Source of the DNA: Labrenzia sp. CE80
GTDB taxonomy: Bacteria; Pseudomonadota; Alphaproteobacteria; Rhizobiales; Stappiaceae
Assembly (NCBI RefSeq): GCF_009650605.1
Contig: NZ_WAJT01000004.1
Coordinates: forward strand, 124,001 to 188,000
Length of the DNA stretch: 64,000 nucleotides
Direction: 5' to 3'
The notes under the pieces: generated by a model
What the model was told of the DNA's origin: nothing
The model's input: only the letters and a program-made list of their open reading frames with translations
Database searches by the model: none
In this document: positions 15,637 to 23,921 of the stretch, piece after piece
Layout: each line of letters begins with the position of its first letter
Position numbering within the stretch: position 1 is the first letter of the stretch
Translations under genes and position numbers: made by a program

Positions 15637-17625
15637 TTAGGCTTCGAGCTTTGCCTTGGCAGCGGTCACAACGGCATCCGCCGTGATGCCGAAGTGCTCA
15701 TAGAGCGCCTTGTAAGGACCGCTGGCGCCGAAGCTGGACATGCCGACAAAGATCCCATCGTTGCCGATGAAGTGATCCCACCCCATGCGGATACCAGCTT
15801 CAACGGCGATCTTGACCGGGCTGCTGCCGATGACTGATGCCTGATAGTCCTCTGACTGGGTATCAAACAGCTCGAAGCAAGGAACCGATACGACGCGGGC
15901 GGCAATGCCGGCTTCTGTCAGCTGTGCATGAGCGTCAGCCGCGATTTCGACTTCCGAGCCGGAGGCAAAGATCGTAACTGCGGCTTCGTCTTCGCTATCG
16001 ATCAGAACATAGGCGCCGCGTGCGCAGAGGTTTTCTTCCTCATAGGATTTGCGCTGGGCAACGAGGTTCTGGCGGGTCAAGGCGAGAACAGATGGCGTGT
16101 CATGGCCTTCCAGCGCTAGCTGCCAGCACTCGAGCGTTTCGGTGACATCTGCCGGGCGGAAGAACTGCAGATCCGGGATCGCGCGCAGGGCAGCAAAATG
16201 CTCGACCGGCTGGTGCGTCGGGCCATCTTCGCCAAGACCGATCGAATCATGGGTCATGACATGGATGACACGCTGTTTCATCAGCGCAGCCAGACGAAGC
16301 GACGGACGGCAATAATCCGAGAAGATCAGGAACCCTCCGGAATAGGGGATCATGCCGCCGTGAAGTGCCATGCCGTTCATGGCTGCAGCCATGCCGTGTT
16401 CGCGAATGCCCCAATGGATATACCGGCCGGAAAAATCATCCGGAGTAACTGGCAGCGTCTGCTTCGTCTTGGTGTTGTTGGAGCCCGTCAGATCGGCAGA
16501 TCCGCCGATGGTTTCCGGGATCACTTCGTTGAGCACACCCAACACAGCTTCGGAGGCCTTACGCGTTGCCATGGTAGGCTTTTCTTCGGCGAGTTGCTTT
16601 TTGTAGTCTTGAACAGCAGAAGCAAAGCCAGCCGGCAGATCGCCGCGGTTGCGACGCTCGAACTCGGCGCGGGTTTCCCCGTCTTTCTCCGCGAAGCGCT
16701 TTTCCCAATCCTTGTGAGCCTGGGCGGAGCGAAGACCGGCGATACGCCAGGCATCGAGAATGTCGCTCGGGACTTCAAATGGTTCATGCGGCCAGTTGAG
16801 TGCTTCGCGTGTTGCGGCGACTTCATCTGTTCCGAGCGGCGCACCATGAACGCCGTTGGTTCCGGCCTTCTTCGGAGAACCAAAGCCGATCGTGGTCTTG
16901 GCAGCGATCAGCGTCGGGCTGTCGCTGGACTGCGCCTGGCGAATCGCGCCGGCAATGGCTGCCGGGTCATGGCCATCGACCGAGATGGTGTTCCATCCGG
17001 ACGCGCTGAAGCGGGCAACCTGATCCGTGCTGTCCGTGATGCTGACTGCGCCATCGATCGAGATGCCGTTGTCGTCCCAGATCACGATGAGTTTGTTCAG
17101 CTTCAGGTGACCTGCAAGTGAGAGAGCCTCCTGACTGATGCCCTCCATGAGGCAGCCGTCACCAGCCAGCACATAGGTGAAGTGGTCGACGATATCCTTG
17201 CCGAAGCGGGATTCCTGAAGCTTTTCGGCAATGGCCATGCCAACAGCGTTGCCAAGTCCCTGCCCAAGCGGGCCGGTTGTGGTCTCGATGCCGGCGCCAT
17301 GACCGAATTCCGGATGACCGGCTGTGCGTGCACCGATTTGGCGGAAGTTCTTGATCTCTTCTAGGCTGAAATCTTCGTAGCCGAGAAGATAGAGCAAGCT
17401 GTACAGAAGCATCGAACCATGACCAGCGGACAGCACGAAGCGGTCACGGTCGGCCCAGTTGGGGCTCGTAGGGTCAAACTTCAAAAACTCGGTAAAAAGA
17501 ACAGTTGCGATATCGGCTGCACCCATGGGCAGGCCGGGGTGGCCGGACTTGGCTTTTTCCACGGCATCGATGGCAAGGAAGCGGATCGCATTTGCCATGC
17601 GCTGATGTTTTTCAAGATCGGTCAT
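15637..17625 (-). CDS. tkt: Transketolase
   Basis: 662-residue thiamine-diphosphate enzyme that moves two-carbon units between sugar phosphates in the pentose phosphate pathway. Seen are KSGHPGLPMGAADI near the N-terminus, the ThDP motif GDGCLMEGISQEA at about 155-167, ending WDDNGISIDG, the pyrimidine-domain stretch HDSIGLGEDGPTHQP and the C-terminal domain with FASGSEVEIA. The open frame continues to 17730 but the family start is MTDLEKHQRMANAIRF, so ATG at 17625 is chosen. It is the first gene of the tkt-gap-lysE-pgk run. It depends on thiamine diphosphate; thiamine-uptake genes are also in this window (47-48.8 kb). Confidence 0.96.
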   Translation of the reverse strand: MTDLEKHQRMANAIRFLAIDAVEKAKSGHPGLPMGAADIATVLFTEFLKFDPTSPNWADRDRFVLSAGHGSMLLYSLLYLLGYEDFSLEEIKNFRQIGARTAGHPEFGHGAGIETTTGPLGQGLGNAVGMAIAEKLQESRFGKDIVDHFTYVLAGDGCLMEGISQEALSLAGHLKLNKLIVIWDDNGISIDGAVSITDSTDQVARFSASGWNTISVDGHDPAAIAGAIRQAQSSDSPTLIAAKTTIGFGSPKKAGTNGVHGAPLGTDEVAATREALNWPHEPFEVPSDILDAWRIAGLRSAQAHKDWEKRFAEKDGETRAEFERRNRGDLPAGFASAVQDYKKQLAEEKPTMATRKASEAVLGVLNEVIPETIGGSADLTGSNNTKTKQTLPVTPDDFSGRYIHWGIREHGMAAAMNGMALHGGMIPYSGGFLIFSDYCRPSLRLAALMKQRVIHVMTHDSIGLGEDGPTHQPVEHFAALRAIPDLQFFRPADVTETLECWQLALEGHDTPSVLALTRQNLVAQRKSYEEENLCARGAYVLIDSEDEAAVTIFASGSEVEIAADAHAQLTEAGIAARVVSVPCFELFDTQSEDYQASVIGSSPVKIAVEAGIRMGWDHFIGNDGIFVGMSSFGASGPYKALYEHFGITADAVVTAAKAKLEA

Positions 17626-18087
17626 TTTTGTCCCGTAGCTTGCGTCGGCGGCGCGCCGGATAAATTCAAAGCCCAAGGTGCGGACGATCAACCGTTTGCG
17701 TTTGCAAGCGTTTCCCTCGCGTCTTGGCAAGAGAGCCGGTCAACTCAGTCCGAAAGGCGCCCGACAAATATCAGGAACCTTGCGCGAGTCAATAAAAGGG
17801 CGAAGCGGTGACCAGTCACAACAGATGTGAAATGCAGTTGAGGATTCTGCCATGGCTGCCATTGACGGGTCTAAGGCGCACTGCCTAATCTCCTGTGCGG
17901 CAATTTTCTGACCTCCTTCAGCTTGTAATGGGAACAGGATGTTGTTGCTGCTTGCTCGAAAGCAGCTTGAACAGACAGAGCTAACGCGACTGTCGAAACT
18001 GTGATCCTTTTCCGGAGATCGGATTGCAGCTGTATTGGACTGTTTGCTGTGCTGATTGTGCGGCCATGGGGGTTGGGTGCGGGTTGA
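17626..18087. other. 462-base divergent intergenic region between tkt and the DUF4164 gene
   Basis: No coding sequence recognised. It must hold divergent promoters. An imperfect dyad CGTTTGCAAGCG lies near 17697-17709 on the tkt side, in the style of a LacI-family operator. A hairpin GCTGCTT/AAAGCAGC is near 17948-17967. An 18-codon reading frame with four cysteines (17928-17984) has no ribosome site and is not called. Confidence 0.4.
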
Positions 18088-18384
18088 ATGGCGGAACAGG
18101 ACGGTCATAAACCGAAGGATGTCAGTGCTGCCTTGCAGCGTCTGACAAAGGCTGTCGGGAGTCTTGAGAGCTCGGTGGAACGCCGCATGCACGCCGATCG
18201 CTCCTTGAATGGCTTGCAGGAAGACCTGCAGCGTTTGAGCGAGGACCGGTCCCGCCTCGCAAATGATCTCGACAAGACGGAAGCGCGGGCCAACCGGCTC
18301 GAAGGCGCAAACAAGGATGTCTCTCGCCGGCTTGTTTCCGCAATGGAAACGATCCGAAGCGTGCTCGACACGCACGAGGGGTAG
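18088..18384 (+). CDS. DUF4164 family coiled-coil protein
   Basis: 98-residue protein of the rhizobial DUF4164 family. After a short polar start it is one long heptad-patterned helix (about 12-92), with ALQRLTKAVGSLESSVERR and ANRLEGANKDVSRRL, and no membrane segment. It ends 6 bases before zapA, so the two are cotranscribed. In this position and with this length it may assist ZapA or the FtsZ ring, but that is inference from neighbourhood alone. Confidence 0.85.
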   Translation: MAEQDGHKPKDVSAALQRLTKAVGSLESSVERRMHADRSLNGLQEDLQRLSEDRSRLANDLDKTEARANRLEGANKDVSRRLVSAMETIRSVLDTHEG

Positions 18385-18390
18385 ACGCAG

Positions 18391-18762
18391 ATGGCGCAGA
18401 TCAACGTGACCATCAACGGGCGCTCCTTTCGCATGGCTTGCGATGACGGCGAAGAGGATCGCCTGATCGGCCTTGCCGGACGGTTCGATGGCTGGATCAA
18501 TGAGCTGCGCGGTGCCTTTGGTGAAATCGGCGATCAGCGGCTGACCGTGATGGCGGGTATCATGGCGACGGATCAGCTGGCAGAGCTGGAGCGCAAGGTC
18601 AGCCGTCTGGAAGCCGAACTTGAGAAAGAACGCGCCGGGCGCGAAACCGTCCTTGAGCAGCACAGCAGTGCTGAGACTAACGTGGCCCAGGCGATCGAAG
18701 ACGCCGCGTCTCGTATCGAAGCGCTTGCACAGGGGCTGAGCAAAAGCCTTAGGTCCGAATAA
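18391..18762 (+). CDS. zapA: Cell division protein ZapA
   Basis: 123-residue ZapA, which cross-links FtsZ filaments at midcell. The N-terminal domain reads QINVTINGRSFRMACDDGEE and continues with LAGRFDGWINELRGAFGEIGD, diagnostic of the family. The C-terminal half from about residue 63 is a coiled coil for dimer and tetramer formation. It lies directly after the DUF4164 gene and before 6S RNA and the cyclo-ligase gene, the same order as in many proteobacteria. Confidence 0.93.
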   Translation: MAQINVTINGRSFRMACDDGEEDRLIGLAGRFDGWINELRGAFGEIGDQRLTVMAGIMATDQLAELERKVSRLEAELEKERAGRETVLEQHSSAETNVAQAIEDAASRIEALAQGLSKSLRSE

Positions 18763-18799
18763 GACGGAATCGATTGCTGCAGGGTGGAAAAAACTCGGT

Positions 18800-18957
18800 T
18801 GGACAGCTATATGCTGGTCTGCGGCTGCGCGATACGTCAGGAATCATATCCCCGGGGCCTTACGCATCCCTTCGGGAGCTGTCCCTGCTTCGGACCGTGG
18901 TCTGTTGCATACGGTGCCCACCTACACAGTAGGTTTCCCGGGATTGCAACTTCCAAC
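18800..18957 (+). ncRNA. ssrS: 6S RNA
   Basis: The space between zapA and the 5-formyl-THF cyclo-ligase gene is the standard site of 6S RNA, which binds sigma70 RNA polymerase and mimics an open promoter. The sequence has the expected features: a CCCCGGGGCC-type core, a CATCCCTTCGGGAG hairpin, TGTCCC, and a 3' part with GTGCCCACCTAC and a CCTAC/GTAGG hairpin (18920-18933). Ends are approximate because I could not trace the closing helix with certainty. Confidence 0.65.
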
Positions 18958-18997
18958 GATCGTGCGGCCGTCTCGTTTTCTTAAAGTCCGGGTTGTC

Positions 18998-19594
18998 ATG
19001 TCTCTCTCCGATCTCTCAAACGCAGAGAAGAAGCAAAAGCTTCGCCTTGAAGCTCTCGCGCGTCGTGCTGCCATGGAGCCGATCACCAGGGTTGAGGCGT
19101 CACTCGCTCTTGCAGGTTATTGCGAGCAACTCGAGCTTCCCGATGGTGCGACTGTCGCGGGGTTCTGGCCAATCAGAGACGAAATCGATCCGCGTCCATT
19201 ACTTGATTCTTTGCGCGCGAAAGGGCACCAGCTCTGCCTTCCCGTCGTTTCAGAGCCGCATCTTGTCTTTCGCGCATTTGGCCGCGAAACGTCATTTGAA
19301 CCCGCAGGGTTTGGGACGCAGGCCCCCGGACCTGAGGCAGAGGAGGTCAGGCCGAATGTCCTACTGATGCCTTTGGCTGCTTTCGATACATCGGGCAACC
19401 GCATCGGATACGGTAAAGGCCATTATGACACTGCGATCGCCGCGCTTGAAAAAACAGGCCCTCTTTTGTGTATTGGACTGGCCTTTTGCGCGCAGGAAAT
19501 GAGCGATATACCTGCTGAACCGCATGACAAGCCTCTCGATGGTATTTTGACCGAAACGGGCTTTCGACGCTTTCAACACCTCGAGGCTTCATGA
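18998..19594 (+). CDS. 5-formyltetrahydrofolate cyclo-ligase
   Basis: 198-residue ATP-dependent enzyme (YgfA/MTHFS) that converts 5-formyl-THF to 5,10-methenyl-THF, returning a folate side product to the one-carbon pool. Seen are KLRLEALARRAAM near the start, GFWPIRDEIDPRPLL at about 55-70, and the diagnostic C-terminal NRIGYGKGHYDTAIA. The frame opens at 18905 within the 6S RNA region, but ATG at 18998 (MSLSDLSNAEKKQ) suits the family. The last four bases overlap the next gene as ATGA, so translation of the pair is coupled. Confidence 0.93.
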   Translation: MSLSDLSNAEKKQKLRLEALARRAAMEPITRVEASLALAGYCEQLELPDGATVAGFWPIRDEIDPRPLLDSLRAKGHQLCLPVVSEPHLVFRAFGRETSFEPAGFGTQAPGPEAEEVRPNVLLMPLAAFDTSGNRIGYGKGHYDTAIAALEKTGPLLCIGLAFCAQEMSDIPAEPHDKPLDGILTETGFRRFQHLEAS

Positions 19595-20415
19595 AACTGC
19601 TTTTTCTCGGCGATCTGGTCGGACGTACAGGGCGCACCATTGTCATCGATCAGTTGCCAGCGCTTGTTGAGGAACAACAACTCGATTTCGTCGTCGTGAA
19701 TGGAGAGAATTCGGCATCGGGCTTCGGGATTACTGAAGCCATCCTGCAGGATGTTCTGGATGCCGGCGCTGATGTGGTGACGACCGGCAACCATGTTTGG
19801 GATCAGCGGGATACGCTGGTCTACATCGAGCGGCAGGACAGACTTTTGCGGCCAGTCAACTATCCGAAGGGAACACCGGGGCGCGGCGCACACCTTTATA
19901 CGGCGCGCAATGGTGCTCAGGTGATGGTCGCCAATGTCATGGGGCGCGTTTACATGGACGCTCTTGATGACCCCTTCGCCGCGATTGAGCGGGTGGTCAA
20001 CGAATGCCCGCTTGGGGATGTCGCGGATGCCGTCATCATCGATGTGCACGCAGAAGCTACCAGCGAGAAACAGGCGATGGGGCACATGCTTGACGGCCGC
20101 GTCAGCCTTGTCGTGGGTACTCATACCCATGTTCCGACCGCCGATCATCAGATCTTGCCTGGCGGCACTGCCTATATGACTGATGCAGGCATGTGTGGTT
20201 GCTATGACAGCGTCCTGGGCATGGACAAGGAAGAGCCGGTCAATCGTTTCCAGCGAAAGATTCCGGGCAACCGGTTCACGCCGGCAACAGGCGACGCAAC
20301 GATTTCAGGTGTGGCGGTTGAGACTGATGACCGAACAGGCTTGGCGCTGCGCGTGGCGCCAGTGCGTATCGGTGGCCATCTTGAGCCGGTGCTTCCCGAT
20401 TTCTGGTCGACATAA
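19591..20415 (+). CDS. YmdB-type metallophosphoesterase (TIGR00282 family)
   Basis: 274-residue cytosolic metallophosphoesterase of the YmdB family; the Bacillus member hydrolyses 2',3'-cyclic nucleotides and affects biofilm formation. Metal-ligand motifs are seen: FLGDLVGRTGR at 4-14, VVNGENSASGFG, TTGNHVWDQR at about 65-74, DVHAEATSEK and GTHTHVPTADHQ at about 172-183. The start overlaps the cyclo-ligase stop by four bases, the pairing common in alphaproteobacteria. It precedes yebC. The physiological substrate here is unknown. Confidence 0.9.
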   Translation: MKLLFLGDLVGRTGRTIVIDQLPALVEEQQLDFVVVNGENSASGFGITEAILQDVLDAGADVVTTGNHVWDQRDTLVYIERQDRLLRPVNYPKGTPGRGAHLYTARNGAQVMVANVMGRVYMDALDDPFAAIERVVNECPLGDVADAVIIDVHAEATSEKQAMGHMLDGRVSLVVGTHTHVPTADHQILPGGTAYMTDAGMCGCYDSVLGMDKEEPVNRFQRKIPGNRFTPATGDATISGVAVETDDRTGLALRVAPVRIGGHLEPVLPDFWST

Positions 20416-20535
20416 TACCGGAGCGATCAGGTGATGCGCCGGTCGTTTGGGCTGCAGTCGCTGGATTTTACCGGCGGCTTTGCCTATAAGCGGCGCAGAT
20501 TTTAAAGACACATCCGCATAAAGCCGAGAAGAGCC

Positions 20536-21279
20536 ATGGCAGGACATTCAAAATTTAAGAACATCATGCATCGCAAGGGGCGCCAGGATGCTGTGCGGTC
20601 CAAGATGTTTTCCAAGCTGTCCAAGGAAATCACCGTCGCCGCGAAGATGGGCGACCCGGACCCGGATGCGAACCCGCGTCTGCGACTGGCGGTCAACAAC
20701 GCCAAGGCACAGTCCATGCCCAAGGACAACATCCAGCGTGCGATCAACAAGTCGCAAACAGGTGACGCGGAAAGTTATGAAGAGATCCGCTACGAAGGCT
20801 ATGGCCCGGCGGGCGTTGCTGTCGTTGTTGAAGCTCTGACAGACAATCGCAACCGTTCAGCGTCCAATGTTCGTTCCTATTTCACCAAATGCGGCGGATC
20901 CTTGGGTGAAACCGGCTCGGTTTCTTTCATGTTCGATCGGGTTGGCGAAATCGTCTACAAGCCGGAAGCTGGCGAAGCGGACGCAGTGCTTGAAGCTGCT
21001 ATTGAAGCTGGCGCGGAAGACGTTCAGTCGGATGAAAACGGTCACACGATCTACACCGCCTTTGAAGATCTGAATGAAGTCGGCAAGGCGTTGGAAGAGG
21101 CCTTGGGCGAAGCCGATTCCACCAAGATTATCTGGAAGCCGCAGAACCTGACACCGGTTGACGGGGACAAGGCCCAGACGCTGATGAAGTTGATCGACAT
21201 GCTGGAAGATGACGATGACGTTCAGAACGTCTTCTCGAACTTCGACATTGATGAAGAAACGATGGCGTCGCTGGCCTGA
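20536..21279 (+). CDS. YebC/PmpR family protein
   Basis: 247-residue YebC-family protein. Older work calls the family transcription regulators; recent work links YebC-type proteins to translation of proline-rich stretches. Seen are MAGHSKFKNIMHRKGRQD at the start, AAKMGDPDPDANPRLRLA, MPKDNIQRAINK at about 62-73, YEGYGPAGVAVVVEALTDN and the acidic end. It is complete and of usual length. It lies between ymdB-type and mazG-like genes and is upstream of the ruv operon, a well-known association. A strong terminator follows. Confidence 0.94.
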   Translation: MAGHSKFKNIMHRKGRQDAVRSKMFSKLSKEITVAAKMGDPDPDANPRLRLAVNNAKAQSMPKDNIQRAINKSQTGDAESYEEIRYEGYGPAGVAVVVEALTDNRNRSASNVRSYFTKCGGSLGETGSVSFMFDRVGEIVYKPEAGEADAVLEAAIEAGAEDVQSDENGHTIYTAFEDLNEVGKALEEALGEADSTKIIWKPQNLTPVDGDKAQTLMKLIDMLEDDDDVQNVFSNFDIDEETMASLA

Positions 21280-21308
21280 ACCACGGCTTAACAATTTAAG
21301 CGAGATAA

Positions 21309-21332
21309 CCCCGGCCCCGTGCCGGGGTTTTT
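21309..21332 (+). terminator. Terminator of the yebC gene
   Basis: CCCCGGC/GCCGGGG stem (21309-21315 with 21321-21327), 5-base loop, five T. Confidence 0.9.
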
Positions 21333-21365
21333 GTGTCTCGGGGGTGACTACAGACTGGAACGGCA

Positions 21366-21671
21366 ATGAAACAACGCATCTTCGAATTGACGCAGCTTGA
21401 CCCGAAGTCCCTCCAGGAGCGCTCGCTCAAGCTTTGCGAAGAGGCCGGGGAATTGGCCCAGGCTGTTCTTTCTGCGACCGGAGCGCCGGGCTCAGCTTAT
21501 AAGAACCTCACGCTTGACGACGTGCGTGAGGAGGCAGCTGACGCGGCAATCGTGGCCCTGAGCGTTCTGGCGCAGACCTGTGATGATGAGGTCATGTTCC
21601 AAGAGCAGCTTGATCAGCTGTTCGCGCAAAAGTGCGACAAGTGGCAGTCGGTTCTGAAGCGCGGCGTCTGA
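21366..21671 (+). CDS. MazG-like nucleotide pyrophosphohydrolase
   Basis: 101-residue, single-domain all-alpha NTP pyrophosphatase of the MazG/HisE superfamily. The metal-binding residues are present as EEAGELAQAV near 25-34 and VREEAADAAIVAL near 53-65, matching the ExxE...ExxD pattern. Such small proteins hydrolyse (d)NTPs or related nucleotides; the closest namesake is phosphoribosyl-ATP diphosphatase, but no histidine gene is near. It ends 14 bases from the convergent tauE gene. The exact substrate is unknown. Confidence 0.8.
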   Translation: MKQRIFELTQLDPKSLQERSLKLCEEAGELAQAVLSATGAPGSAYKNLTLDDVREEAADAAIVALSVLAQTCDDEVMFQEQLDQLFAQKCDKWQSVLKRGV

Positions 21672-21685
21672 CCGTCAACTCAGAT

Positions 21686-22447
21686 CTATCTAAGCCATGC
21701 ATCCAGAGCTGGCATGCTGGTGATGGCCGCGATGGCAATCAGGGTATAGGCGATCAGGCGGTAGTATTTCGGGTCAGCCTTGCCGAAGCTCTTCGAGCCG
21801 ACGAAAAGTCCAAGCGCATAGGCGGGTATGCCTGCGAATAGGAAATGACCGACCTCCAGCGTAAAGAAGCCGTTCAGCCAATAGGCCAGGATGGTGCCGA
21901 TACTCGCCAGGGCGAAGAAGACAATCAGGTTGGCCCGGACGATTGCCGGCTCTTTGGCGCTTGAAAGCCAGAAGGCGACAACAGGCGGGCCGGAAACCTG
22001 GCTGATCCCGCCGAGCACACCAGCGACGGCGCCGACTCCAAATGAGACAGCACGGGTCGGTTTGCTGTGATAACGCCATCCCGAAACAAGAAGAGCAAGC
22101 AGACCGGCAACGATCGCAAAGATCACCCAACGCAGCATCAAGACGTCACCGTTGGCCAGGAACCATGTTCCGGTATGAACGAAAATGACGGAGGCGGCGA
22201 CCGCCGGAATGACCGTGTTCCAGTCGCATATCCGGACTGCGCGAACGACCAAAGGCATGGCGATGGCGAAGTCGAGAAACAGAAAGCCGGCCGCGGCCGT
22301 TGGCGGATAGACAATAGCGGTTGCCATTGGCATGAAGATCATGCCTGCGCCGAAGCCCGCAAAGCCGCGCACTGTTCCCGCCACAAAAAGAACGGCCCCC
22401 AGGAACATGAGCGTTCCGGGTGAAAACGAAGAGAAAATATCGAACAT
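21686..22447 (-). CDS. TauE/SafE family transporter (sulfite exporter family)
   Basis: 253-residue inner-membrane protein of the TauE/SafE family, usually linked to export of sulfite or other small organic anions. About eight hydrophobic segments can be counted; the first repeat has GTVRGFAGFGAGMIFMP and the second GAVAGVLGGISQVSGPPVVAFWL, the two pseudo-symmetric family signatures. The open frame begins at 22471; ATG at 22447 (MFDIFSSFSPG) is a better membrane-protein start. It is convergent with the mazG-like gene and divergent from ruvC. Substrate unknown. Confidence 0.87.
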   Translation of the reverse strand: MFDIFSSFSPGTLMFLGAVLFVAGTVRGFAGFGAGMIFMPMATAIVYPPTAAAGFLFLDFAIAMPLVVRAVRICDWNTVIPAVAASVIFVHTGTWFLANGDVLMLRWVIFAIVAGLLALLVSGWRYHSKPTRAVSFGVGAVAGVLGGISQVSGPPVVAFWLSSAKEPAIVRANLIVFFALASIGTILAYWLNGFFTLEVGHFLFAGIPAYALGLFVGSKSFGKADPKYYRLIAYTLIAIAAITSMPALDAWLR

Positions 22448-22533
22448 GAGCCTCTGAAACCGGCAAGGCATGGGAAAAGCGCTTGGATGACCTGCCTATC
22501 GGCCGGTTGAGCTGGCGTCAACGCGGAAGTTTT

Positions 22534-22548
22534 GTTACCGGTTTGTTC
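22534..22548 (+). promoter_or_regulatory. Possible LexA (SOS) box overlapping the ruvC leader
   Basis: GTTA-N7-GTTC at 22534-22548, one mismatch from the alphaproteobacterial LexA site GTTC-N7-GTTC, ending one base before the ruvC ATG. Repair genes are frequent LexA targets, but the mismatch and the position so close to the start codon make this uncertain. Confidence 0.3.
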
Positions 22549-22549
22549 T

Positions 22550-23065
22550 ATGACACATCCGATTCGAGTTCTCGGCATCGATCCGGGGTTGCGACGCATG
22601 GGTTGGGGCGTGATCGAGGCGATCGGAAATCGATTGACCTTCATCGCTTCCGGCACGGTGACTTCTAACAACAAGCAGGATCTGGCTGAACGCCTCGTCC
22701 AGCTGCATGACGGTCTGTCCCGGATTGTCGAACTTCAAGCGCCCATGGAAGCCGCCGTTGAGCTGACGTTCGTCAATAAGGATGCAGGGGCGACGCTGAA
22801 ACTCGGTCAGGCCCGCGGTGTCGCGCTCCTGGTTCCAGCCCTTGCAGGCTTGCACGTGTCCGAGTATGCGCCGAACCTAGTCAAGAAGACGGTCGTGGGC
22901 ACAGGGCACGCGGAAAAAGATCAGATCCGGGCGATGGTGAAGGTGCTGATGCCCCGGGCGACCTTTGATACAGATGATGCGGCAGATGCGCTGGCGATTG
23001 CGATCTGCCATGCCCATCATCGTGGTTCGACAACTGGAAGACTGGCACGGGCAGGCGCTGCATGA
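22550..23065 (+). CDS. ruvC: Holliday junction resolvase RuvC
   Basis: 171-residue dimeric endonuclease that cuts Holliday junctions in recombination repair. The RNase H-like fold has its acidic residues in VLGIDPGLRRMGWGV (Asp9), VELTFVNKD, and the C-terminal DTDDAADALAIAICH. The frame can be extended to a TTG at 22532 but ATG at 22550 (MTHPIRVLGIDPG) matches the family. The stop overlaps ruvA as ATGA. It opens the ruvC-ruvA-(membrane protein)-ruvB operon. Confidence 0.96.
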   Translation: MTHPIRVLGIDPGLRRMGWGVIEAIGNRLTFIASGTVTSNNKQDLAERLVQLHDGLSRIVELQAPMEAAVELTFVNKDAGATLKLGQARGVALLVPALAGLHVSEYAPNLVKKTVVGTGHAEKDQIRAMVKVLMPRATFDTDDAADALAIAICHAHHRGSTTGRLARAGAA

Positions 23066-23679
23066 TCGGAAAACTCAAGGGGACCATCGACAGCTACGGC
23101 GAGGATTATGTGATCCTCGATGTCCATGGTGTCGGCTATCAGGTCCATTGCCCCTCGCGCATCCTTCAGACCCTGCCGCGCGCAGGGGAGGCCGCAGTCC
23201 TGGCGATTGAGACCTATGTTCGCGAGGACATGATCAAGCTCTATGGCTTCTCGGATGATGCGGAACGGGAATGGTTTCGTCTCTTGATGACGGTTCAGGG
23301 TGTTGGCGCGAAAGTGGCGCTGGCAATTCTTGGCATTCTCAAGGCCAGTGAAGTTGCCAATGCGATTGCTCTTGGCGACAAGGCGACGATCTCGAGGGCA
23401 CCTGGCGTCGGCAAGCGCGTTGCGGAGCGGATCTTGGCCGAGTTGAAGGACAAGGCACCAAGTTTCGCCTCAGTGGATGCTGAGACAATCGCGGTGTCGC
23501 AGACCGTCAATGAAGACATTGCCGCAAGACCTGTGGCCGAAGCCGTGTCGGCTCTGACCAACCTTGGATATGGACAACCGCAAGCCAGTGCCGCGGTGGC
23601 AAAGGCCATGCAATCTGCTGGTGAGGATGCTTCCACGGAGACGCTGATCCGTCTCGGCCTGAAGGAACTCGCGCAATGA
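23062..23679 (+). CDS. ruvA: Holliday junction branch migration protein RuvA
   Basis: 205-residue junction-binding subunit that forms tetramers around the four-way junction and loads RuvB. Domain I (1-62) starts MIGKLKGTIDSYGEDYVILDVHG. Domain II has the helix-hairpin-helix motifs LMTVQGVGAKVALAILG and ISRAPGVGKRVAERILAELKD. Domain III at the end (LTNLGYGQPQASAAV) contacts RuvB. Four-base overlaps with both ruvC and the following small membrane gene show translational coupling. Confidence 0.96.
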   Translation: MIGKLKGTIDSYGEDYVILDVHGVGYQVHCPSRILQTLPRAGEAAVLAIETYVREDMIKLYGFSDDAEREWFRLLMTVQGVGAKVALAILGILKASEVANAIALGDKATISRAPGVGKRVAERILAELKDKAPSFASVDAETIAVSQTVNEDIAARPVAEAVSALTNLGYGQPQASAAVAKAMQSAGEDASTETLIRLGLKELAQ

Positions 23680-23921
23680 CCGCCGTCATTTTCATTTTGA
23701 TTGCAATTGTCTTCTTCGTGCTCGGCATGGGCGGGATCATGTATATTGATCACAAGTTCGCTCTCGCCGTCGATGGTCGGACCTATTCGATGAAGGGGCG
23801 CAAGATTGACACTGAAGACCCTTACGTGCGCCGCCAGTTCAAGAAGTTCTACGCCATTCGCGTTGTCTATTCGATCAGCCTGCTTGCACTCCTGATCGTG
23901 GTGGTCAGCTATGTCGGATGA
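23676..23921 (+). CDS. Small two-helix membrane protein embedded in the ruv operon
   Basis: 81 residues with two predicted membrane helices, at about 2-21 (TAVIFILIAIVFFVLGMGGI) and 62-79 (VVYSISLLALLIVVVSYV), and a polar middle with YSMKGRKIDTEDPYVRRQFKKFY. No family name recognised. It overlaps ruvA by four bases and ruvB by 11, so it is firmly in the operon and translationally coupled to both. Good coding character and conserved-looking middle argue it is a real gene. A role in repair is not implied by the sequence. Confidence 0.75.
   Translation: MTAVIFILIAIVFFVLGMGGIMYIDHKFALAVDGRTYSMKGRKIDTEDPYVRRQFKKFYAIRVVYSISLLALLIVVVSYVG

Noticed and set aside
17928..17984. An 18-codon frame with four consecutive cysteines before the DUF4164 gene
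   Set aside because: No ribosome site, no promoter evident, and it coincides with a GCTGCTT/AAAGCAGC hairpin; likely chance.
17740..18663. A 307-codon minus-strand frame across the DUF4164 and zapA genes
   Set aside because: Antisense to zapA and its neighbour, which are clear family members; the frame has no start signal and no similarity.
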